NCBI GenBank assembly: GCA_011042595.1
Contig: DQWO01000126.1
Span: 1-14,953, forward strand
Reading direction: 5' to 3'
Length of the DNA: 14,953 nucleotides
Origin: Pseudomonadota bacterium
Lineage (GTDB): Bacteria; Desulfobacterota; Anaeroferrophillalia; Anaeroferrophillales; Anaeroferrophillaceae
In this document: in pieces, positions 7,107-14,653 of the stretch
Position numbering within the stretch: position 1 is the stretch's first letter
Layout of the letters: every line of letters starts with the position of its first letter
The notes under the pieces: generated by a model
The model's input: only the letters and a program-made list of their open reading frames with translations
What the model was told of the DNA's origin: nothing
Databases searched by the model: none
Position numbers and translations under genes: made by a program

Positions 7107-8461
7107 CAACCTCCAACCGCCTCGAAGAATTCAGCCGGCATCCGAGAAAAGCCCTTTTCAAACTGGCGCTGCCCACCATTACCGCCATGGTGGTGCAAAC
7201 CACTTATAATATGGTGGACATGATATTTGTCGGCCGCCTGGGAGCCGCGTCACTGGCGGCGCTGACTTTTTCCTTTCCACTCTATTTTATTCTAGTTTCG
7301 GTGAATAGCGGCATGGGAGTGGGGTTGAATTCGCTCATTTCCCGGCAATTGGGCGCGGGGAGGAAAACAGAGGCAGAAAACAGCGCCATGCATGGGCTGG
7401 GCATTTCCCTGGCATCCGCCTTAAGTCTCTTTCTCCTTTTTCTCTGGATGTCCCGGCCACTTTTCCACTTGCTGGGAGCGCGGGAACAAGTACTCGAGCT
7501 CGCGGTCAGCTACATGAATATTATTGCCGCCGGCTGTTTCTTCATGTTTTCTTCCTACGCCATCCACAGCATTTTCACCGCCCAGGGCGACACCCTTACC
7601 CCGATGAAAGTGCAGATCAGCGGCTTGCTGCTGAATATAATTCTTGATCCACTGTTTATTTTTGTCCTCAAGAAGGGGGTTCCCGGAGCGGCCATAGCCA
7701 CCATTATTTCCCAGGGATGCGGCCTGCTGCTTTTCACCTGGTATCTGCGAAAAAAATCAGTATTACGACTTTCCCTGAAGCATTTCTCCGGCCGGCTGGC
7801 TACCATAAGTGAAATTTTCAAGGTCGGCATCCCCGCCAGCCTGACCATGTTGCTGATGGCATTTTATATCATGTTTCTCAACCGGTTCATGGCCCATTTC
7901 GGCACCGAATATGTGGCGGCTTTCGGCATGGCATCCCGTCTCGAAAGCGCCGTGGTCATGCCCCTGGTCGCTTCCGCCATCGCGCTTTTGACCCTGACCG
8001 GCATGTTTCACGGAGCAAAACAATTCCCCCTGCTGATTAAAACTTTTCATTTTGCCCTGAAGGTAAACATTATCTACGCCCTGGGCATGGGAATACTTTT
8101 TTTTATTTTCCCAACCAAATTCCTGGGCATCTTCACCTCCCGGGAGGACCTTTTGAATATCGGAGCAGCCTATATGAGAATCGAGGTTTTCACCTTTCCG
8201 CTGATGGCAGTCAATATCACTGCCAATCGAGCCATGCAGGGGATGGGATTAGGGCTGCCCGGAATTACAATGAATTTTATCAGAATTTTTGTAGTTGCTA
8301 TTCCCCTGGCATATGTGTTTGTCTACCTGTTGAATTTCAGTTACCTATCCATTGCTGCAGCCATGGTTTGTGGTGGCATTGCCGCCAACCTGACCGCTTT
8401 AACCTGGCTGCGCTCAATCTTTGGTAAATTAAATCAAAAAAAAGTCGAAAAAGAGGAATAA
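7103..8461 (+). CDS. MATE family multidrug efflux transporter
   Basis: This is a 452-residue inner-membrane antiporter that expels cationic or other toxic compounds in exchange for sodium or protons. The N-terminus (HPRKALFKLALPTITAMV, then TTYNMVDMIFVGRLG) is the typical MATE start of the NorM/DinF-like group. About twelve hydrophobic helices in two homologous halves are apparent; the second half begins near IPASLTMLLMAFYIMFLNRFM. The start at 7103 overlaps the stop of a 17-residue leader and lacks its own ribosome binding site. The next gene starts immediately after the TAA, so this is an operon with the TerB-like and zinc-ribbon genes. The substrate is not predictable. Confidence 0.93.
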   Translation: MTTSNRLEEFSRHPRKALFKLALPTITAMVVQTTYNMVDMIFVGRLGAASLAALTFSFPLYFILVSVNSGMGVGLNSLISRQLGAGRKTEAENSAMHGLGISLASALSLFLLFLWMSRPLFHLLGAREQVLELAVSYMNIIAAGCFFMFSSYAIHSIFTAQGDTLTPMKVQISGLLLNIILDPLFIFVLKKGVPGAAIATIISQGCGLLLFTWYLRKKSVLRLSLKHFSGRLATISEIFKVGIPASLTMLLMAFYIMFLNRFMAHFGTEYVAAFGMASRLESAVVMPLVASAIALLTLTGMFHGAKQFPLLIKTFHFALKVNIIYALGMGILFFIFPTKFLGIFTSREDLLNIGAAYMRIEVFTFPLMAVNITANRAMQGMGLGLPGITMNFIRIFVVAIPLAYVFVYLLNFSYLSIAAAMVCGGIAANLTALTWLRSIFGKLNQKKVEKEE

Positions 8462-8917
8462 ATGCTTAAACTTTTCAAAAATATCCTGACCCAAAATATC
8501 CGGGAAGAAGAAGATACAGCGACAGTAGAAGATGAGCTGCAACTGGCCACCTGCATGCTGCTGTTGGAGGTCGCCCAGGCCGATGGCACCATTCAGCCCC
8601 AGGAGGAGCTGCAAATTCAAACCATCATACGGAAGCGGTTTTCCCTGTCCGACGCCGACAGCGATAAACTGATTGAAAAGGCCCGGGAACTCCAGACCGA
8701 AAGTCTCGATATCTATCCTGTCGCCACCCTGATCAACAGACATTGGCCAACGGAAGAAAAGTGTCGCTTACTTGAAAATATCTGGCAGATCGTCTATGCC
8801 GATGGCATCCTGGAGCAGCATGAGGATCACCTGATGCACAAACTGGGTACCCTGCTGCAGCTTTCACACCGGCAGTTGATTGATGCCAAATTACAAGCAA
8901 AACAAGCCATCAGATAA
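8462..8917 (+). CDS. TerB-like (tellurite resistance TerB / DUF533-type) protein
   Basis: This is a 151-residue soluble all-helical protein. Two repeat-like halves each carry an acidic DG motif followed by acidic residues: AQADGTIQPQEE (about 38-49) and VYADGILEQHEDHL (111-124). Internal duplication of this kind is characteristic of TerB-like domains, which are thought to bind metal and sit near membranes. The ATG directly follows the MATE stop (TAAATG), with AGAGGA upstream inside the MATE gene. Nothing in the window links it to tellurite itself; single TerB-like proteins occur in many bacteria with unknown roles. The family call is fairly sure, the function unknown. Confidence 0.8.
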   Translation: MLKLFKNILTQNIREEEDTATVEDELQLATCMLLLEVAQADGTIQPQEELQIQTIIRKRFSLSDADSDKLIEKARELQTESLDIYPVATLINRHWPTEEKCRLLENIWQIVYADGILEQHEDHLMHKLGTLLQLSHRQLIDAKLQAKQAIR

Positions 8918-8939
8918 AGACAGACCCCGGAGACTTTCG

Positions 8940-9677
8940 ATGAAAGTAAACTGCGAATACTGTCAGGCCAGATGCCGAATAGACGAATCAAAGATTCCGG
9001 CAACCGGAGGTTTTGTCCGCTGCCCATCCTGCCATAAGGTTTTTTTCCTGAGCCCTGAAGATGCCAGGATTCAGGAACAGGACCAAACACCAGAAGCCAC
9101 ATTACTGCCAGAAAAAAATGAAATCGAACCCCAAGCTGAAAAGCCACCGGTATCTGAAGTTATGGCGGACAAACCAGCAGTTCAACTCAAACCCAAACCA
9201 GCAACCAAAAGCACGACAATCAGGTTGCAAAAATTAATCACTTCTCGACCACTGGCCATAAGCATAGCGGTTACAGTCCTGATCGAAATCATGCTCCTGA
9301 TCCTCTGGGGGACCGGCCATCAGCCAGTTATTCAATCAAAAAGCTCATCACTCAGCATCCCGGTTATTTCTATCCAGATCAAAAATCAGGTTGTTCAGGA
9401 AATAACTTCCCACTCCCTGGTGGGTGATGCAGCCATCAATCAACAGGGGAATGAATTGTCCCTGGCCCTGCTGGTTGACCAGTCCACTCCACCGGCCTAT
9501 GCCCTGAAACTGGGCAGGCAGTTTGTTGAAAATGTAAAAAGGCTAACCGGCACTGGAAAAACCGATAAAAACCTCACAGATTACCCGTCATATCAGTTTC
9601 ACCTGTTCATCTATTATCCCAATGGGAAGGAAGTAACCAACCAGCTTTCAAATACCGGCGATATCAGAGACAATTAG
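8940..9677 (+). CDS. Zinc-ribbon (MJ0042-type) single-pass membrane protein of unknown function
   Basis: This is a 245-residue protein. The N-terminal zinc ribbon has CEYC (5-8) and CPSC (28-31), spaced as in MJ0042-type fingers. A low-complexity Glu/Pro/Lys-rich linker (about 40-100) follows, then one transmembrane helix (about 104-124) and a roughly 120-residue domain, presumably outside the membrane, with no recognised family. This layout (cytoplasmic finger, helix, outer domain) is common in Desulfobacterota and Myxococcota and resembles DUF3426-type proteins. I chose the ATG at 8940, with GGAG seven bases upstream, over an upstream frame extension that begins inside the TerB-like gene. 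It is the third gene of the MATE operon, 22 bases after the TerB-like gene. Confidence 0.75.
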   Translation: MKVNCEYCQARCRIDESKIPATGGFVRCPSCHKVFFLSPEDARIQEQDQTPEATLLPEKNEIEPQAEKPPVSEVMADKPAVQLKPKPATKSTTIRLQKLITSRPLAISIAVTVLIEIMLLILWGTGHQPVIQSKSSSLSIPVISIQIKNQVVQEITSHSLVGDAAINQQGNELSLALLVDQSTPPAYALKLGRQFVENVKRLTGTGKTDKNLTDYPSYQFHLFIYYPNGKEVTNQLSNTGDIRDN

Positions 9678-9681
9678 GGCT

Positions 9682-9806
9682 GATGGCTTCGTAAAAGCTC
9701 CATCTTCTTTGTTATGCTGCAACCTTCGTCATTGCAACGTACGGTAAAGTACGCCTCATGACTCAGGTTTTGCATGCCTCAAATATGAAGCTTTTACTGT
9801 GCCATC
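9682..9806. repeat. 125-bp imperfect palindromic intergenic repeat
   Basis: GATGGC opens and GCCATC closes the element. Reading inward from both ends, conserved blocks match in order: GATGGC, GTAAAAGCT, CAT, ATGC, AACCT, GTCAT and CGTAC. They meet at the centre CGTACGGTAAAGTACG. It lies right after the zinc-ribbon stop and before the M48 gene. A partial copy of one arm lies at 26-44. It encodes no protein. It could be a non-autonomous mobile palindrome, or a REP-like element forming a cruciform or a long RNA hairpin. Confidence 0.75.
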
Positions 9807-9846
9807 GGTTTTGTGTTTTTTACGACAACATCAAGGTCAATGCGTC

Positions 9847-11679
9847 ATGTATCACTCTTTTATCATCTATATTGTCATTATCCTGGTGTACAGCACCCAG
9901 GTGCCGCCGGAGAGCCCCAACTTTACCATCGCCCAGACTCTCATCCTGCAAGCCGCCCTCTACCTCCTGTTTACCCTGATAACCAGGATCAGATTTTCAG
10001 CGATTATCAGCCGATTTCGAAACCATAAAATGACGGCTGAACAGCTTCCCCTATCTTACGACCGCAGCATTACTCAACTCAATATTCTGGCGGTGGCCGC
10101 CTATATCCTGACCGTCTACATGGTCAACATCAAATCAGTGATTGCCACACTTCCCCTGGTTTCACACGGCTCGGCATTGAACAATCTCATCGCTTTCTCT
10201 GTCTTCCTTGTCTACCAGCTCATCATCTGGGAACACGCCCACAAGGTTTTCAGCAAACTGCTGACCTTTGAAAAAAACCGCTCAACCTACTGCTTCCGGA
10301 AACTGTTTTTCGCTCTCGGCATCATCGCCCCCTGGCTGGCAATCATGGGAATTACTGATCTTATCCAGCTTTTAGCCCCGGAGCTTTTCCAGCATCTCCT
10401 GCAGTCGCCAGCCATAGATATTGCTTTCTTCGCTTTTTTTCTCCTTATTCTCTCGGCCATCGCCCCGCCCCTGATGGTCAAATTATGGGGATGTCAACCC
10501 ATGCCACCTTCGCCCCTGCGTACATCATTAGCCGATTTTTGCGCCCGGGAGGGAGTAAAGTATCGAGAGATCATGCTCTGGCCTTCGGTCGAAGGAAGAG
10601 CAGTTACGGCCGCGGTCATCGGCCCTTATTTTTTCAGCCGTTACCTGCTGATTACCCCGGGGTTGATAGAAATCCTCAACCCGAAAGAAATCAACGCCGT
10701 CATTGCCCATGAAATCGGTCATGTCAAGAGACATCACCTGCTGGTATTTCTGCTTTTTTTTCTCAGTATCTTCCTGCTTAACTATGCTTTTTTTGAGCTC
10801 CTGATCGGCTGGCTGCTGACCACAAGCCTGATACAGTATCTGCTTTTATCTTCTCCCCATCAGCAGGCGAATATTATTTCGCTGGCATCCACGATTCCGC
10901 TGCTGCTGATCTACCTGCTGTATTTCCGCTTTGTTTTTGGCTATTTCCTTAGAAACTTTGAACGAGAAGCCGATCTTTATGCTTTCTCCGCCATGGGCAC
11001 GGTTGAACCCTTGATCAGCGCTTTCAAAAAACTTGCCTGGCTGATTGGCGATTTCGGCCAGCGGGCAAACTGGCATCATTATAACATTCCCCAACGAATC
11101 GATTATTTGCGTAAATGCATTGAAAATCCAGCACTTATCAACCGGCATCGACGCAAGGTGAAAGCGGCATTGCTGGTTTTCATCATCTGCGTTTCCTCTC
11201 TCGTCCTGCTGGGATCCCAGTTGAACACCGCAAATTTGCAGCAGTCATTGAACAATCGCTTCCTGATCAAAGTCATGGAAAACTACTGCCGGGAACATCC
11301 CAATGAGGTGAATGCCTTTATCAGCCTGGGATCACTCTATTTTGAAGAGCAGCAGTTAAAGCCGGCCCGGGATTGTTTTGAATCCGCTCTGGCACTGGAC
11401 CGCAAGCGGCCGGAGCTGTTGAATAATTTCGCCTGGCTGCTGCTGACTGCAGCTGATCCGCAAATCCAGAATATTGAACGTGGTTTCCGCCTGGCAAAAG
11501 AGGCGGCGGCCATCAAGCCGGCACCCCATATCCTCGACACCCTGGCAGAAGGTTACTGGCGCCGGGGATTTCCCTGCGTTGCCCTGGACCTGGAGCAAAA
11601 AGTCCTGTCAGCAAAGCCAAAACAACTGGAGATCTACCAGCGGCAGGCGGAAAAATTTGCCCGGGACTGCCAGCCTTGA
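9847..11679 (+). CDS. M48-family membrane zinc metalloprotease with C-terminal TPR repeats
   Basis: This is a 610-residue polytopic membrane peptidase related to Ste24/HtpX-type M48 enzymes. The first half holds several transmembrane helices. The catalytic motif HEIGH lies at 288-292 (two zinc His and the catalytic Glu), and the third ligand Glu is in EADLYAF (374). A hydrophobic pair follows HEIGH. After a final helix (about 438-458) the C-terminal 140 residues are TPR-like (AFISLGSLYFEEQQLKPARDCFESAL and the following helices). The ATG at 9847 is chosen because AAGG lies ten bases upstream; the upstream in-frame ATG at 9799 falls inside the palindromic repeat. M48 enzymes handle membrane-protein quality control or outer-membrane assembly; the specific target here is unknown. 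Confidence 0.88.
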   Translation: MYHSFIIYIVIILVYSTQVPPESPNFTIAQTLILQAALYLLFTLITRIRFSAIISRFRNHKMTAEQLPLSYDRSITQLNILAVAAYILTVYMVNIKSVIATLPLVSHGSALNNLIAFSVFLVYQLIIWEHAHKVFSKLLTFEKNRSTYCFRKLFFALGIIAPWLAIMGITDLIQLLAPELFQHLLQSPAIDIAFFAFFLLILSAIAPPLMVKLWGCQPMPPSPLRTSLADFCAREGVKYREIMLWPSVEGRAVTAAVIGPYFFSRYLLITPGLIEILNPKEINAVIAHEIGHVKRHHLLVFLLFFLSIFLLNYAFFELLIGWLLTTSLIQYLLLSSPHQQANIISLASTIPLLLIYLLYFRFVFGYFLRNFEREADLYAFSAMGTVEPLISAFKKLAWLIGDFGQRANWHHYNIPQRIDYLRKCIENPALINRHRRKVKAALLVFIICVSSLVLLGSQLNTANLQQSLNNRFLIKVMENYCREHPNEVNAFISLGSLYFEEQQLKPARDCFESALALDRKRPELLNNFAWLLLTAADPQIQNIERGFRLAKEAAAIKPAPHILDTLAEGYWRRGFPCVALDLEQKVLSAKPKQLEIYQRQAEKFARDCQP

Positions 11680-11688
11680 GGCAAGAAA

Positions 11689-11712
11689 AAGGCCGCCCTT
11701 ACAGGCGGCCTT
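11689..11712 (-). terminator. Rho-independent terminator between convergent genes
   Basis: AAGGCCGCC (11689-11697) and GGCGGCCTT (11704-11712) form a perfect 9-bp stem with a 6-base loop. On minus the stem runs into TTTTTCTT, a good terminator for the OB-fold-like gene. On plus the T run is only two bases, so termination of the M48 transcript here is weaker but possible. Confidence 0.88.
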
Positions 11713-11749
11713 ATGGTGCATCCTCTATATTGTCACTGATACCGGCTAT

Positions 11750-12547
11750 TTACTGAAAAGTCGTTTCTTCCAAAATCACCTTATAGCGGTAGCCAGCACC
11801 AAAATCTTTATTCTGGTGCAATATTCCTTCAGCTACCACCACCTCACCCACTTTCGGTGCATTTTCTGAGGTTATTGTCAGATCATATGTACCCTTGGCG
11901 GCATCGCCGGTACCATCCTGCAGGTGAATCCAGTTTCTTTTCATGATATTTTGGGAGACCTTCACTACTTTCCCCCGGACCCGCACCTTTTTTGCATCAA
12001 GCTTGTCTTTCTGGGCGTATAATTCACCAATGGTAAAGGCATTGGCCCCACTGGCCTTTTCGACTGCAACCACGGCGGCCTTTTCCAGGGCCGGTGAACC
12101 ACTATGAGGCATCTTTTTTGCCGCCATCTCAGGTGGCATGGGACAGTTTCCCGGAGCACACTTTTCCTTCATCCCGGCTTTGGGCATCCCGGCCCCGGGA
12201 GCGGCAGCCTTACCGGATGAGAAAATAATCCGGTCAAAGGTCCGCTTCAGGGTATTGCTGGTAAAACCGGCCATTTCAATCCCCTGAGACAAATCCACTA
12301 CCTGCCCCACTGACACCTTCATCGTCGGAGTTGCCACCCAAAGCTTTTCACTGCCGGTATCCAGAAGTACGTACGTATAGCCACCGCTATCCATGGTTTC
12401 CACTATTTTTCCGTGAATGGGTGCGTTCACCTGCTGCGCGGACTGCCCCTGGGCCGCCTTGTTTGAAGGAAAGGCCCCGACTGACAAAGGCGCCAGCATG
12501 AAGACCATCAAAACCAAGCCTATTTTGACATATAAAGATACTTTCAT
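11750..12547 (-). CDS. Periplasmic protein with two OB-fold-like domains and a Cys/Met-rich linker
   Basis: This is a 265-residue exported protein. The signal peptide is about 1-24, ending SVGA. The first beta-rich domain is about 40-112 (GKIVETMDSGGYTYVLLDTGSEKLWVA, with GQVVDL and the FDRIIFSSG end). A linker of about 50 residues contains CAPGNCPMPPEM, several Met and one His. The second beta-rich domain is about 165-262 (KVRVRGKVVKVSQNIMKRNWIHLQDGTG). Both domains have the look of small OB-folds found in secreted proteins of Geobacter-like bacteria, sometimes annotated as DNA-binding or NrfJ-related; none of these roles is shown. The start ATG at 12547 is chosen because the signal peptide begins there, with GTGAG six bases upstream. 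The linker might bind a metal. Specific function unknown. Confidence 0.72.
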   Translation of the reverse strand: MKVSLYVKIGLVLMVFMLAPLSVGAFPSNKAAQGQSAQQVNAPIHGKIVETMDSGGYTYVLLDTGSEKLWVATPTMKVSVGQVVDLSQGIEMAGFTSNTLKRTFDRIIFSSGKAAAPGAGMPKAGMKEKCAPGNCPMPPEMAAKKMPHSGSPALEKAAVVAVEKASGANAFTIGELYAQKDKLDAKKVRVRGKVVKVSQNIMKRNWIHLQDGTGDAAKGTYDLTITSENAPKVGEVVVAEGILHQNKDFGAGYRYKVILEETTFQ

Positions 12548-12744
12548 TTTCAACTCACTTTTCCTGCCTGTTCCTAAGAATCCTGAAAAGTTTTTCGAAA
12601 GCGAGCCAGCCAGGCAAACATGAGCACCTTTCATTGAAAAACCTCGAACGAACAGGAAAATACCCTTTTCCGACTATTTTAGCAAGTTATTTTGATTTTC
12701 TTTTCCACGGTTAATATTGCCGCTATCCCACAAGGCTACAATCA

Positions 12745-13236
12745 TCAATAATCACGGCTGTATTTTTCCCCTTCGCACACTTCTTCCACTTTTTCACTTA
12801 CCAGAACCCCTTTATCCCATACCCGTTTGGTTACCTTGCGGCAATTGGTATGCTGGTCCACGGGTCCGGGAATAGTTTCCACATACGTCCCATCATTATC
12901 ATCGTAGCCATGATGATCATAATCATTGCACGATCTATTCTGTCGGTAACCATAGTTTTCAGCCCGTCGGTCATGATATATAGTTTCCCGACTCATCCGC
13001 TGATCCTGATCAACCGCGTTGCCAAGGATAGCCCCGGCCACCGTGCCTATGCCGGCGCCAAGCAGAGTTCCTTCGGTATTTCTGCCGATAGCCTGCCCGG
13101 CAAGAGCACCAATTCCAGCACCGATGGCCGCGCCCCTCTGGGTATTGTAGTAGCCGGGTGTAGAAGCACAGGATACCAAGCCAGCCAGTAAAAATGCCGC
13201 CACCAAAATCCGAATCAATAATTGTTTCTTCTGCAT
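12745..13236 (-). CDS. Glycine-zipper outer-membrane lipoprotein
   Basis: This is a 163-residue lipoprotein. It has a signal peptide with lipobox L-V-S-C (Cys23). Two glycine-zipper segments follow, GAAIGAGIGALAGQAIG (about 35-51) and GTLLGAGIGTVAGAILG (56-72), as in the SlyB / glycine-zipper 2TM families. A polar tail rich in Tyr, Asp, Asn and His, with two cysteines in the last third, completes it. The start ATG has GGAGGAGG close upstream, indicating strong translation. Such lipoproteins support envelope integrity. It is transcribed in the same direction as its neighbours but separated from each by 150-200 bases, so it may have its own promoter. Confidence 0.85.
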   Translation of the reverse strand: MQKKQLLIRILVAAFLLAGLVSCASTPGYYNTQRGAAIGAGIGALAGQAIGRNTEGTLLGAGIGTVAGAILGNAVDQDQRMSRETIYHDRRAENYGYRQNRSCNDYDHHGYDDNDGTYVETIPGPVDQHTNCRKVTKRVWDKGVLVSEKVEEVCEGEKYSRDY

Positions 13237-13279
13237 GTCTTCCTCCTCCCATCGTCACCCTCACTGAAGATGCTGGTTG

Positions 13280-13307
13280 TCCAGTGAATAATTTGTTGTT
13301 TACTGGA
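13280..13307. promoter_or_regulatory. Short inverted repeat upstream of the lipoprotein gene
   Basis: TCCAGTGAA and TTTACTGGA (8 of 9 pairs) flank a 10-base spacer, about 45 bases before the lipoprotein start. There is no T run on either strand, so it is more like a protein-binding site than a terminator. No factor can be named. Confidence 0.3.
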
Positions 13308-13383
13308 TACTGACGATGTGAGGCGGTGAAAAGTTTACCGTTAGCACCTGAGTGGACTAACCGATAGGCAGGAAATAATGGAC

Positions 13384-14505
13384 TTACTCTGTCAGCTTGA
13401 TGGACAACATAGTCAGGTCATCTTCAAACCGTATACTATTGGAATATTGAAGTAATTTCTCTTCAATCTTTTCCATTTCGCTCTTGCTGTCAGGATAGCC
13501 AATCTTTTTCAGCAAGGCCATAAAACCGGAAAGACCCAATTCATGGTGTTCAGCGTCACGAACTTCAATCGCCCCATCGGTAAAACAGAGCAGTGAGTCA
13601 CCGGGATGCAGAGAAATGTTTGTTTCTTCATAATCCATATTTTTCATCAGCCCCAGGGGGAAACCAGGGGATTCAAAGCTTTCCAGCCCCCCATTTTTGC
13701 GACTGACAATCAGGGGAGGACTGGCCGCATTGGAAAAACGCACCTGCTGCCGGTCCAGATCAATGAGGCCAAAAACCGCGGTCGCAAACGTATCTCCATC
13801 TTCCGCCAGATTGCAGAGTTTACGATTTGCTTCAGCCATAAATTCCGCCGGGGCAGCAAATAAATGCCGACATTCGGTCCACAGACCATGGAGATGCATG
13901 GTGTACAACGCCGCTGGAATTCCATGACCCATCACATCCGCCAGCATGAAAACATAGCGATGGTCGTCCAGTTTTTCAATGGTATAATAATCTCCCCCGA
14001 CAACATCAAAGGGGACATAATGAACGGTAAAAGTGACCCGGGGATCATTGTTCTCCGGCAACCTCAACGATTGTTTCTGGATATTTTTTGCCCGTTTCAG
14101 ATCTTTCATCAATAAAGAAAGATCCCTGAAGGTCTCAACTCCACCGATCACCGCACCAGACTCATCGGTAATCGGAGCGACACTGACCTGCAGGGGAATT
14201 TGCGTCCCGTCTTTGCACTGGGCAAAGACAATGATCGGCACGGTGGAACTGCTATTGGTAACCATGGCCCGATGCAGCGGACAATGTTCCTTGCCACAAA
14301 GCTCATGTCCATCTTTATCAACATGGCACAACAGATTATCAAAGCAGCTTCGACCCACTATTTCATCGGATGCCCAACCAACAAGGCGCTCGGCGGCATT
14401 ATTCCAATACAAAATATTGCGTTCACGATCGGTAACATAGACACCATCATTCATGAAATCCAAAATTTGCGTGGAAGAGAGATTTATCAATTTGTTTTTA
14501 TTCAT
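13384..14505 (-). CDS. PAS domain-containing SpoIIE/RsbU-type PP2C phosphatase
   Basis: This is a 373-residue cytosolic signalling protein. The PAS domain (about 10-130) starts LDFMNDGVYVTDRERNILYWN and carries a cysteine-rich insertion (Cys54, Cys60, Cys70, Cys75, with LCGKEHCPL). A short coiled linker joins it to a PP2C-type serine phosphatase domain (about 158-371) with metal-binding motifs VVGGDYY (Asp172), ADVMGHG (Asp190), FTDGAIE and the final EDDLTML. Such enzymes dephosphorylate anti-sigma-factor antagonists in partner-switching pathways. No RsbV/RsbW-like partner is in the window. The start ATG has GGAGAAGG four bases upstream. What the PAS domain senses is unknown; the cysteines suggest redox, metal or a cofactor. 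It is divergent from the TetR gene. Confidence 0.92.
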   Translation of the reverse strand: MNKNKLINLSSTQILDFMNDGVYVTDRERNILYWNNAAERLVGWASDEIVGRSCFDNLLCHVDKDGHELCGKEHCPLHRAMVTNSSSTVPIIVFAQCKDGTQIPLQVSVAPITDESGAVIGGVETFRDLSLLMKDLKRAKNIQKQSLRLPENNDPRVTFTVHYVPFDVVGGDYYTIEKLDDHRYVFMLADVMGHGIPAALYTMHLHGLWTECRHLFAAPAEFMAEANRKLCNLAEDGDTFATAVFGLIDLDRQQVRFSNAASPPLIVSRKNGGLESFESPGFPLGLMKNMDYEETNISLHPGDSLLCFTDGAIEVRDAEHHELGLSGFMALLKKIGYPDSKSEMEKIEEKLLQYSNSIRFEDDLTMLSIKLTE

Positions 14506-14594
14506 CGAGCCTTCTCCATCTATTGATTAAGCACCCTGCTGTAGATTTCGTCTGAAAGGAATAAAGTTTTAGTAAATTATTCCTTGACTTATTC

Positions 14595-14619
14595 ATACAT
14601 CTGTTTTAAACGTTTGTAT
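14595..14619. promoter_or_regulatory. TetR-type operator candidate
   Basis: The site reads ATACA-N3-GTTT-T-AAAC-N3-TGTAT, a 25-base palindrome with 9 of 12 pairs matching. It lies 34 bases before the TetR start, in the region shared with the divergent phosphatase gene. A TTGACT -35-like hexamer (14584-14589) sits just before it. Autoregulation by the TetR protein is the natural reading. Confidence 0.55.
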
Positions 14620-14653
14620 AAATATATTAATGCAAAAATACCCAAAGAAAACC

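Noticed and set aside
9682..9806. The palindrome as a Rho-independent terminator
   Set aside because: The arms are long and imperfect, the base is not GC-rich with a T run, and one arm recurs elsewhere. It is better explained as a repeat, though it might incidentally attenuate transcription.
14033..14526. Plus-strand frames over the PAS region
   Set aside because: They are antisense to a well-supported PAS-PP2C gene and have no independent start signals.
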